Origin: Halanaerobiales bacterium | GTDB taxonomy: Bacteria > Bacillota_F > Halanaerobiia > Halanaerobiales > DTU029 | Direction: 5' to 3' | Assembly (NCBI GenBank): GCA_016278415.1 | Contig: JADQBV010000113.1 | Coordinates: 1 to 6,079, forward strand | DNA: 6,079 bases | Part shown: positions 1-5,993 of the stretch, piece by piece | Layout: each line of letters begins with the position of its first letter | Position numbering within the stretch: position 1 is the stretch's first letter | The notes under the pieces: model-generated | Seen by the model: only the letters and a program-made list of their open reading frames with translations | Databases searched by the model: none | Told to the model about the DNA's origin: nothing | Position numbers and translations under genes: made by a program

Positions 1-16
1 ATGCATAAACAGCTAA

Positions 17-90
17 AGTGTGAAAACCTAATTACTATACTAATATATATATATAATAGTAGTTAAATATGACAAAAATATTTTCACACT
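17..90. repeat. 10-bp inverted repeat flanking an AT-rich core
   Basis: AGTGTGAAAA (17-26) and TTTTCACACT (81-90) are perfect reverse complements separated by 54 bp. The core is nearly pure A/T and includes an alternating AT run around 41-53. The right arm contains the -35 of the sigma-K-like promoter. The left arm presents the same sequence leftward, so the repeat could be a pair of mirrored promoter or operator elements. A tiny mobile element is less likely, since no target duplication is visible. Confidence 0.6.
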
Positions 91-113
91 AAAAATGATT
101 CTATCATAAAATA
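86..113 (+). promoter_or_regulatory. sigma-K-like promoter of the small Tyr-rich gene
   Basis: ACA at 86-88, a 16-bp spacer, then CATAAAATA at 105-113, which fits CATAnnnTA exactly. The sigma-K consensus (AC at -35, CATAnnnTA at -10) is from established knowledge of Bacillus. The Shine-Dalgarno GGGGGTGA begins 5 nt after the -10 box, so the leader would be about 10-15 nt. The -35 lies in the right arm of a 10-bp inverted repeat. An isolated match would be weak in AT-rich DNA, but the same spacing recurs at two other genes here. Confidence 0.65.
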
Positions 114-130
114 TCCTGGGGGTGAGAAAT

Positions 131-553
131 ATGCCATTTGGTTATTCACGGGAAATTTTTAAATATCCAGCAGTTCAATATATTCCTTTAAATCGCAACA
201 ATGAAAAAATAAGCAGTACTAATAGAACTACGGGTAAGACTCGAGCTTATGTTTACAATTATATGGAAAACGAAGATCTTAAGAAAAAACTGAGATATCT
301 ACAATTTGAGGGTGATTATAATATAAACAAAGGTGAATTAGCTGTGCTAATCTTAAATGGAAGGGTTAATTTAGTACAATACAGAGGATATGAAGTCATA
401 ATGGTTGGTAAAGAAATCCCAGGTACTTATCATCTTTTTACTGTTACAACAGAATACTTTTATAAAGATAAAGTTATCTTCATTTTATATAATGGAGAGA
501 CTAGTGAAAGAATTGACATAGCAAGGGTAGATGAACCAACTAAAAATCTATAG
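131..553 (+). CDS. small tyrosine-rich protein of unknown function, candidate late-sporulation protein
   Basis: A 140-aa protein that I do not recognise as a named family. The ATG at 131 is preferred over the in-frame GTG at 122 because the GTG lies inside the Shine-Dalgarno sequence GGGGGTGA (118-125), which sits 5 nt before this ATG. There is no signal peptide, membrane segment or cysteine. Tyrosine makes up about 10% of residues (14 of 140). After a polar stretch at about residues 20-50, the C-terminal two thirds alternates hydrophobic and polar residues (for example LAVLILNG, YEVIMVG, KVIFILYNGE), which suggests a small beta-rich domain. It stands alone on the forward strand and converges on a SPOCS gene across a shared terminator. 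A sigma-K-like promoter directly upstream matches those of both SPOCS genes, so I infer late mother-cell expression, perhaps as a coat protein. Tyr-richness is common in coat proteins but does not prove the role. Confidence is high that it is a gene and low for its function. Confidence 0.85.
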   Translation: MPFGYSREIFKYPAVQYIPLNRNNEKISSTNRTTGKTRAYVYNYMENEDLKKKLRYLQFEGDYNINKGELAVLILNGRVNLVQYRGYEVIMVGKEIPGTYHLFTVTTEYFYKDKVIFILYNGETSERIDIARVDEPTKNL

Positions 554-685
554 ACTCCTAAAAAATATGAAGATACTACTAATACATATTTCTAGCTTTA
601 CTAATCATTTTTTTCATTGTTACTAACCTTATTTATAGATTTTCATTCACTATCCAATCATTTAAAAATCTAACTATACACTATT

Positions 686-715
686 AAAAAGCCTGGATTT
701 TACTCCAGGCTTTTT
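686..715. terminator. bidirectional intrinsic terminator between convergent genes
   Basis: A perfect 12-bp stem, AAAAAGCCTGGA (686-697) with TCCAGGCTTTTT (704-715), and a 6-nt loop. It reads into a T5 run on either strand. It ends the forward small gene, whose stop is about 130 nt upstream, and the reverse SPOCS gene, whose stop is 25 nt upstream. The 554-685 stretch before it shows no gene. Confidence 0.92.
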
Positions 716-739
716 AGCATCTTCAATTATTATTATAAT

Positions 740-2575
740 TTAAACACCATATGGTCCTACTTCACTAACATTAAACTGGATGTTTTCAGAAACCTTAACA
801 AAGATATCAGCAATTACTTTCTGAGTTAAGAGTTCACCTGTTGGTGATAGTATTGGTTTTATAAAGGCAATTGTTGGGACTACATCAACATCCATACCAG
901 GCCTTGCCCCCATAATATCGATAAAGGTACTAAACGGAACATTCTCTGCCTGATGATATTCAACATTATCTTCTCCAACATAGAATATCTGTTTGTGAAT
1001 TATACCTTGAACAATTACTTTATCATTTATAACAACTGCATTAATATCTTCAAATGAAGCATTTATTTCCTTAACTTTTATTGCTGCCTGATCAAGCTCA
1101 AGTGTGGTTTCACTTAAGATTTGTTTCATATTTTCACCAATAACCTCAGGTAGCATAACCAGTGAATCTTCACCAGTGACAATATTTATCTGGACAGTCT
1201 CTGTTACTTTAACAAACAACTCTAATACAATTTCCTGTGTTACAGTTGTTCCATCAGGACTTAATTCCTGTTTAATATGCTCAACAGTAGGATGTACCTG
1301 TACATTCATTCCCGGCTCTGCTCCAGGTATATCTACAAATTCACTAAATGGTATATCTTCTCCTTGATGATGTTCTACATCATCTTCGCCAATATAGAAT
1401 AGTTGTTTGTGGACGATACCTTGAATAATAACTTTATCATCAATAACCTCGGTTTCTAAGTCCCTTACTTCTGCAGTGATATCTACTATTTTAATAGCTT
1501 CCACTGCTAATGTAACATCATTAATAACCATAGTCTGTACTGCGTTTTCACCAATGACACGGTCTGTTTTAACCAAAGGACCTGAACCAACTTCCACTAT
1601 TAATTGCTGTACCGATAGAACCTTTACGAAAAACTGTAAAACAACTTTTTGATGTAAGATAGCCCCATCTGCAATTAACTTAGCGACAACATGCTCGATA
1701 GTAGGTTCAACAAGAACATCCATACCTGCTTCTGCACCAGGAACATCTATAAAAGTACTGAACTCAATATCTTCAGATTGATGATGTATAATATCATCTG
1801 TACCAACATAAAAAATCTGTTTATGTATAGTACCCTGAATTATTACTTTATCCTCAATAACATCTGTTTGGATATCCCTAATTGTTGCGTTAATATCCCT
1901 GACCTTAATGGCAGGCATATCAAGCACTAAGTCGGTAACCTCCATCTTCTGAATAACATTCTCCCCAATTACTACAGGGGTTTTTATCAATTCCAAACCT
2001 TCAACTTGCTGTACTTCTGGCATTACCATACCTCCTTCTAAATTATCTTCTTGCTGACTGACAAATGTATCATTATTACTTGTAGCTTCACCCTTTGACT
2101 GATCATTAATCTTATGTGGCTTAGTAATCTCTTTTTCTTCTATATTTTCATCATCATTAGAAATAATTAGCCCTTTATCTATTACTTTACTATCAGTCTC
2201 TTTTTCTTTATATATATCCTTGCTTCCTGTCTGTTGCTTATTTATCTCTTCAAACCCTTCCTCTTTTTTTCCCTCCTTTCTTTTATGAGTTTCCTTCCCT
2301 TGATCATTGGGGGTCCCACTATGAAAAGCATATACTTGATGAATTTGAACAGATTTATTAATTTTATTTGCTTTGTTATCAAAATTAGTATTATTTTGAT
2401 ATGCGAATTCGTAACTTTGTTTATCAACTTTAGGTACTTTCTCAATTCTTTCAAAGATGTTTTTCTGTAAAACTTGTTCTAAGTTATTATAATTACTGTA
2501 CCAATAGTAGTATAAGTAATAAGTACCTATCATAAAACTTAATAAAAGGCCAGTTAATATAATCCAACTAAACAA
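740..2575 (-). CDS. membrane-anchored protein with three SPOCS (DUF3794) units
   Basis: A 611-aa protein. The TTG at 2575 is chosen because GAGGGGGGTG (2590-2581) lies 5 nt upstream. A longer reading from TTG 2617 has no ribosome binding site and would start upstream of the likely transcription start. Residues 2-26 are hydrophobic and Trp/Tyr-rich, a probable membrane helix. Basic residues follow it and none precede it, so the C-terminal part should face the cytoplasm. Residues about 27-195 form a Lys/Glu/Asn/Gln-rich, probably disordered linker. Three SPOCS units follow at about 218-319, 356-457 and 495-596. Each has a DKVI(I/V)QG strand, HKQ(I/L)FY, (H/Y)HQ(A/G/S)E, FS(T/E)F and GAxxGM, and the spacing is exactly 138 residues. 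SPOCS domains are known from coat-assembly proteins such as C. difficile SipL, but no LysM domain is visible here. It has no cysteine. Inferred role: tethering the coat to the outer forespore membrane. An internal ribosome site at 2021-2039 could yield a soluble form. Confidence 0.9.
   Translation of the reverse strand: MFSWIILTGLLLSFMIGTYYLYYYWYSNYNNLEQVLQKNIFERIEKVPKVDKQSYEFAYQNNTNFDNKANKINKSVQIHQVYAFHSGTPNDQGKETHKRKEGKKEEGFEEINKQQTGSKDIYKEKETDSKVIDKGLIISNDDENIEEKEITKPHKINDQSKGEATSNNDTFVSQQEDNLEGGMVMPEVQQVEGLELIKTPVVIGENVIQKMEVTDLVLDMPAIKVRDINATIRDIQTDVIEDKVIIQGTIHKQIFYVGTDDIIHHQSEDIEFSTFIDVPGAEAGMDVLVEPTIEHVVAKLIADGAILHQKVVLQFFVKVLSVQQLIVEVGSGPLVKTDRVIGENAVQTMVINDVTLAVEAIKIVDITAEVRDLETEVIDDKVIIQGIVHKQLFYIGEDDVEHHQGEDIPFSEFVDIPGAEPGMNVQVHPTVEHIKQELSPDGTTVTQEIVLELFVKVTETVQINIVTGEDSLVMLPEVIGENMKQILSETTLELDQAAIKVKEINASFEDINAVVINDKVIVQGIIHKQIFYVGEDNVEYHQAENVPFSTFIDIMGARPGMDVDVVPTIAFIKPILSPTGELLTQKVIADIFVKVSENIQFNVSEVGPYGV
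788..1924 (-). repeat. three tandem SPOCS-unit coding repeats, 414-bp period
   Basis: The units lie at about 1924-1619, 1510-1205 and 1093-788. Their DKVI(I/V)QG motifs start at residues 242, 380 and 518, exactly 138 codons apart. Each is preceded by a conserved lead-in with VIGEN and Q(K/T/I)M-like residues. The DNA copies have diverged while the protein motifs remain, which indicates old internal duplication under selection. Confidence 0.85.
2021..2039 (-). promoter_or_regulatory. internal ribosome binding site and start codon within the three-unit SPOCS gene
   Basis: On the reverse strand AGAAGGAGGT (2039-2030) lies 7 nt (from GGAGG) before an in-frame ATG at 2023, residue 185 of the long protein; another in-frame ATG at 2029 is too close to use. 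This is a better site than the one at the TTG 2575 start. Translation here would give a 427-aa protein with only the three SPOCS units and no membrane segment. The site falls exactly at the boundary of linker and SPOCS part. It may be active or a relic of a formerly separate gene. Confidence 0.55.
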
Positions 2576-2598
2576 TAAACCACCCCCCTCTCTTGCTA

Positions 2599-2626
2599 TA
2601 TAATATGGTATAAACAAATAAAATGT
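2599..2626 (-). promoter_or_regulatory. sigma-K-like promoter of the membrane-anchored SPOCS gene
   Basis: On the reverse strand, ACA (2626-2624), a 16-bp spacer and CATATTATA (2607-2599), a full match to CATAnnnTA. It lies between the upstream gene's terminator and the Shine-Dalgarno at 2590-2581. The start site would fall near 2592. This excludes the longer TTG start at 2617 from the message and supports TTG 2575. Confidence 0.65.
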
Positions 2627-2649
2627 GATAAAAAGGATTTTTATTTTTA

Positions 2650-2675
2650 AAAGGGCCTGTTATAACAGGCCCTTT
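2650..2675 (-). terminator. intrinsic terminator of the four-unit SPOCS gene
   Basis: A perfect 26-bp palindrome (13-bp arms, AAAGGGCCTGTTA and its complement) starting 4 nt past the stop codon. On the reverse strand it ends in TTTT followed by an A-rich stretch, so the T-tract is short but the stem is GC-rich. It separates the two SPOCS genes, and the second has its own promoter just downstream. Confidence 0.8.
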
Positions 2676-2679
2676 ACTT

Positions 2680-4614
2680 TCACTCAGCAAATACAACTAC
2701 TTCTATAGGAGTTGGCCCTTGATTAACTACATTTAAAACTAAGACCTCTTTTTCAATAACAGAAAGTAGACCCTGAGGGTCATTGACATCTGTTACTACA
2801 GGAAACTGTTCAACACCAGTCTGCAAAGGATCTTCAGATATAATTATTTCTTCCTCCACTATAACTGTTTCTGTAGTTATACCTGGTCCTGTAATAGATG
2901 TAACCACATTAATAAATTCAATTATCTCCGGCCCTACACAAGCCTCGATTACTATTAATTGCCTAAGAAGATTCCCACCCTCAAGTAATTCAAAGCTAAT
3001 ATTTTCTATTATAACGCTTGGATTTAATACTCCCCCTTCAATTGGGTCATTTAGACTAATATTAACATCAAAGGGTACTCTTTCTTCCATATGAAATACC
3101 CTGTTGTCACAAACATATACAACATCTTTTACTATATTACCACTTACAGAAACCAATGTATCATTTATAATCTCTGCCTCAACACCTTCCACTTCAGCTA
3201 AAATCTCAACTACCTTACTGGCCGTGCAATTAAGTTCAACAGTGTTTTCTACTATTGCTTGCTGACAAGCAGATAATTGCTCGATGTTTACAATTGTCTC
3301 ATATTCTATATTGACTTCTTCAACTGGTGGAATTATTATAGATATTTCACTTTCCACTAATATTTGCTTATTATTCTCAGCAACTATTTTCGGAAGAACT
3401 ACTGGTATGCCGGTCTCATCTATCAACACATTTAATTGATTCAGCTCCACTGCTTTTACAAATATTTCTATTACTACCTTCTGCTGCAAGATATTCTCGC
3501 CAATTAATTCAAAAATAACATCTTCAATTTGAGCATCAATTCTTAAATCATTACCAGGAAAGACAGCAGGTATATCAATAAAAGTACTAAAACTAATATC
3601 TTCTCCTTGATGATACTCGATATCATCAAGACCTATATAGTAAATTTGTTTGTGTATTGTTCCCTGGATAATTACTTTATTTGGGATTACTTCATAATTT
3701 AGATTTCTAATTTCAGCATCAATTTCTTTAATTTTCAATACTGGTTCTTCCAAAGTAATTTGGTTTGTTTCCATTACTTGTTTAGTATTCTCACCAATAA
3801 CAACAGGAAGCTTCGTTAATAAATCACCCGGGCTTACCCTTGCCTGTATAAATTCTGAGATACGAGCATATATTTCTAAAACTATATTCTGGACAAGTAG
3901 AGTACCTTCATTCTCTAATTGATAATTAATAAATTCTATATCTGGTCTTACAAAAAGATTCATACCGGGCTCAGCCCCAGCAATATCAATGAAAGTACTA
4001 AACGGTATATCCTCAGCCTGATGAACCGCTTCACCATTTGTATTTATATAAAAAATTTGCTTATGGATTACTCCCTGTATTATGACTTTATCTCTTATCA
4101 CTTCTGTTTCTAGATCTCTAATTTCTGCTCTAATCTGTGTTACTTTTTCAGCAGTCTGATTTAATACCACTTCATTGCTTTCAATAATCTGTTTCTCAGC
4201 ATCTGCAACAAATTGATTTAACTCAACTAAGTCACCTGTTTCATCAAGAGATAGATTAACTATAGTCTCTTCCTCTACCTTTACAAAAATCTCCAGTATT
4301 ACTTTCTGTTTTATTACAGTCCCATCCTCTAATAAATGTGCGATTACCTTTTCAATATTTGTATCAACTTGAGCAAACATCCCGGGTAAAGCACCAGGAA
4401 CATCTACAAACGTACTAAAAGCCATATCTTCAGCCTGATGATGTATAAGATTATCAATACCAACATAAAAAATTTGTTTATGAACTACTCCCTGAACTAT
4501 TACCTTATCAGCAATAACATCATAAGTAATATCTCTTATTTCAGCATCAATATTCCTGATTTTAATAGCAGGTACTTCCAATGGTAGTTGTTGTGTCCTT
4601 ATTCTTTTATTCAT
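2680..4614 (-). CDS. multi-SPOCS (DUF3794) protein, probable spore coat or coat-assembly protein
   Basis: A 644-aa protein with no signal peptide or membrane segment. The ATG at 4614 is preferred over the in-frame ATG at 4626, which abuts the Shine-Dalgarno AAAGGAGG (4634-4627) with no spacer; the chosen ATG has a somewhat long 12-nt spacer, so the start is uncertain by four residues. Three regular SPOCS units at about 11-112, 151-252 and 288-388 carry (D/N)KVI(I/V)QG, HKQI(F/Y)Y, HQ(A/G)ED and FSTF(V/I)D. A fourth, divergent unit at about 458-560 keeps the fold pattern but lacks HKQ and HQ; it holds or adjoins all four cysteines of the protein. A leftover half-unit lies at about 405-446. The C-terminal 84 residues are a Val/Ile/Glu-rich tail unlike SPOCS. 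It is a paralogue of the downstream three-unit gene, separated from it by a terminator and a fresh promoter. The family is associated with spore-coat morphogenesis; the exact partner is unknown. Confidence 0.92.
   Translation of the reverse strand: MNKRIRTQQLPLEVPAIKIRNIDAEIRDITYDVIADKVIVQGVVHKQIFYVGIDNLIHHQAEDMAFSTFVDVPGALPGMFAQVDTNIEKVIAHLLEDGTVIKQKVILEIFVKVEEETIVNLSLDETGDLVELNQFVADAEKQIIESNEVVLNQTAEKVTQIRAEIRDLETEVIRDKVIIQGVIHKQIFYINTNGEAVHQAEDIPFSTFIDIAGAEPGMNLFVRPDIEFINYQLENEGTLLVQNIVLEIYARISEFIQARVSPGDLLTKLPVVIGENTKQVMETNQITLEEPVLKIKEIDAEIRNLNYEVIPNKVIIQGTIHKQIYYIGLDDIEYHQGEDISFSTFIDIPAVFPGNDLRIDAQIEDVIFELIGENILQQKVVIEIFVKAVELNQLNVLIDETGIPVVLPKIVAENNKQILVESEISIIIPPVEEVNIEYETIVNIEQLSACQQAIVENTVELNCTASKVVEILAEVEGVEAEIINDTLVSVSGNIVKDVVYVCDNRVFHMEERVPFDVNISLNDPIEGGVLNPSVIIENISFELLEGGNLLRQLIVIEACVGPEIIEFINVVTSITGPGITTETVIVEEEIIISEDPLQTGVEQFPVVTDVNDPQGLLSVIEKEVLVLNVVNQGPTPIEVVVFAE
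2935..4584 (-). repeat. three regular and one divergent SPOCS-unit coding repeats
   Basis: Regular units lie at about 4584-4279, 4164-3859 and 3753-3451, with periods of 139 and 137 codons. The divergent unit is at about 3243-2935, offset by about 173 codons. The extra length is explained by a leftover lead-in (LPKIVAENNKQIL, about residue 407) whose unit body is missing. Confidence 0.75.
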
Positions 4615-4640
4615 TAATATAATCATCCTCCTTTCTGATA

Positions 4641-4668
4641 TAGTATATGCTACATCTTTATATACTGT
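4641..4668 (-). promoter_or_regulatory. sigma-K-like promoter of the four-unit SPOCS gene
   Basis: On the reverse strand, ACA (4668-4666), a 16-bp spacer and CATATACTA (4649-4641), matching CATAnnnTA. The Shine-Dalgarno AAAGGAGG begins about 7 nt after the -10 box. Spacing is identical to the promoters at 86-113 and 2599-2626. CATATACT also resembles the sigma-E -10 box (CATACAnT), but I see no sigma-E -35 at a fitting distance. Confidence 0.65.
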
Positions 4669-4701
4669 TTATTAATGACATAAATATATAATAAAGCATA
4701 T

Positions 4702-4745
4702 AAAAAAGCTTATCTTATTGAACTAGGGAGTCTTTAATAAGATAA
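4702..4745 (-). terminator. second, weaker terminator-like hairpin
   Basis: On the reverse strand, TTATCTTATT (4745-4736) pairs with AATAAGATAA (4719-4710) around a 16-nt loop, followed by GC and T6 (4707-4702). The stem is AT-rich, so it is probably inefficient alone. Sitting between the strong terminator at 4818-4858 and the promoter at 4641-4668, it may be a back-up insulator. The rest of the 4627-5000 intergenic stretch shows no gene. Confidence 0.45.
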
Positions 4746-4817
4746 ACCCCGAAATATTATAGTGTTTTTTGTTGCAGTAATAAGGTAAAATAGTTAGGTT
4801 TTTTCATACAATAAAGC

Positions 4818-4858
4818 AAAAAGGCAGTTGGTATCAGAAGAGTCTGATACCAACTGCC
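4818..4858 (-). terminator. intrinsic terminator of the CAP-domain gene
   Basis: A 16-bp perfect stem, GGCAGTTGGTATCAGA (4823-4838) with its complement (4843-4858), and a 4-nt loop. On the reverse strand it is followed by T5 (4822-4818). It lies about 140 nt beyond the CAP gene stop, leaving an unusually long 3' untranslated stretch (4859-5000) in which I see no gene. Confidence 0.88.
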
Positions 4859-5000
4859 GATAACAGTTAATATTTATGGGTCATTTTCATATTAATCAAT
4901 AGAATACGATACTATAATGCCATCGATGACCTAAAACTAGATAAAGACAACAAGTTAATTGTTAATTGCATATCTTAAGCGAAACAGTTATATTGTTGCA

Positions 5001-5993
5001 TTAACCTATAAATATCTGAGTAAACATCATGCCATATGGTCCACCTTCTACAATACCTATTCCTACTTTAGTGAAATTAGAGTTCAAAATATTCTTCTTA
5101 TGGCCAGAACTATTCATTAACGCACGATGTGCAGCACTTACACTACTATTCCCTGCAATATTTTCTCCGGCGGTACGATAGCTAACACCTGCATCATTTA
5201 ACATTTTGAAAGGAGAACCATAAGTCGGGGATGTGTGACTAAAGTAATTATTACTAATCATATCCTGACTCTTCTTCCTGGCTACACTAAGCACTTGAGA
5301 ATCCATCACTAATGGTTGAAGACCATGTGCTTGCCTTTCTTGATTTATTAAACTCAACATTTGACTCTCCATCTGACTAGAACCACGTGGAGCTGGTGCT
5401 GGTTCTGGTTTTGGTTCAGGAGTTGGAGTTGGAGTTGGCTCAGGTGTCGGTGCTGGCTCTGGATCAACTACTACTTCATCTTTATCGCCTACAGAAATAT
5501 TACTATACACTATATTCAATTTATTGCTAGTTTTGCTATCAACACGTCCAGTTCTAGAAAGGCCATTATCCTTCTGGAAGTAATATACTGCTAAAATTGT
5601 TCTACGATCATAATAACCTGTAACACTTACTTCATAACCTAGTTTATCTAATTTATTTTGAATACTTTTAACTTCATTTCCTCTATCTCCATACTTTAAA
5701 ACTATATTAGAAGTATTTGATTCATCCCTTATTGTCTCTTGCTCTTGATTACTCTCATCTTTAGTATCATTATTATTATCATTAATATTCTCATTATCTG
5801 TAGTGTTTGAAGCATTATTATTGTAGCTATATCTGTAATTATTATAACTATTAGAGTAACTATACCTATACCTAGAATTGCTAGTTGAATAATAGCTTCC
5901 ACTTCTATAACTATATGCTAGGACGCTATTAGAAAAAATAGAAATAAACATAAGAAAAACTAACAGTAATACTACTTTTTTATTTAATTTCAT
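5001..5993 (-). CDS. secreted CAP-domain protein with peptidoglycan-binding domain
   Basis: A 330-aa protein. The ATG at 5993 is preferred over the adjacent in-frame TTG at 5996 because AAGGAGGA (6008-6001) sits about 8 nt before it. Residues 1-26 form a signal peptide (KLNKK, then a hydrophobic core) with probable cleavage after SVLA. Residues 27-60 are extremely rich in Tyr, Ser, Arg and Asn; residues 61-95 are Asn/Asp/Glu-rich. Residues about 98-160 match a PG_binding_1 domain (LKYGDRGNEVKSIQNKL, then TGYYDRRT). A Pro/Glu/Thr linker (178-203) leads to a CAP/SCP domain at 210-330. It resembles Bacillus YkwD-like proteins and carries the expected His253 in FSHTSP, Glu277 in GENIAG and His298 in SSGHKKNIL. 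The usual Trp before MNS is Leu. It should act outside the membrane at the cell wall or spore cortex. The biochemical activity of bacterial CAP domains is poorly defined. No sigma-K-like promoter is visible upstream. It appears monocistronic, with a terminator about 140 nt beyond the stop. Confidence 0.93.
   Translation of the reverse strand: MKLNKKVVLLLVFLMFISIFSNSVLAYSYRSGSYYSTSNSRYRYSYSNSYNNYRYSYNNNASNTTDNENINDNNNDTKDESNQEQETIRDESNTSNIVLKYGDRGNEVKSIQNKLDKLGYEVSVTGYYDRRTILAVYYFQKDNGLSRTGRVDSKTSNKLNIVYSNISVGDKDEVVVDPEPAPTPEPTPTPTPEPKPEPAPAPRGSSQMESQMLSLINQERQAHGLQPLVMDSQVLSVARKKSQDMISNNYFSHTSPTYGSPFKMLNDAGVSYRTAGENIAGNSSVSAAHRALMNSSGHKKNILNSNFTKVGIGIVEGGPYGMMFTQIFIG

Noticed and set aside
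1104..1367. Forward-strand open frames opposite the SPOCS and CAP genes (for example 1104-1367, 2783-3094, 5361-5594).
   Set aside because: They are antisense shadows of strongly conserved coding repeats or of the Pro-rich linker, with low-complexity or Cys/Trp-heavy translations and no ribosome binding sites.
2264..2270. A7 run (reverse strand) after GGAGGG, resembling a programmed frameshift or phase-variable tract in the linker of the three-unit SPOCS gene.
   Set aside because: The Shine-Dalgarno-like sequence is too close to the run to stimulate slippage, and shifting the frame leads quickly to a stop without a sensible product. The current frame is open through all three SPOCS units.
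5388..5470. A minisatellite-like forward-strand repeat of GGTTCTGGTT/GGAGTTGGAG words.
   Set aside because: It is explained by the Pro-Glu-Pro-Thr codon repeats of the CAP protein's linker.
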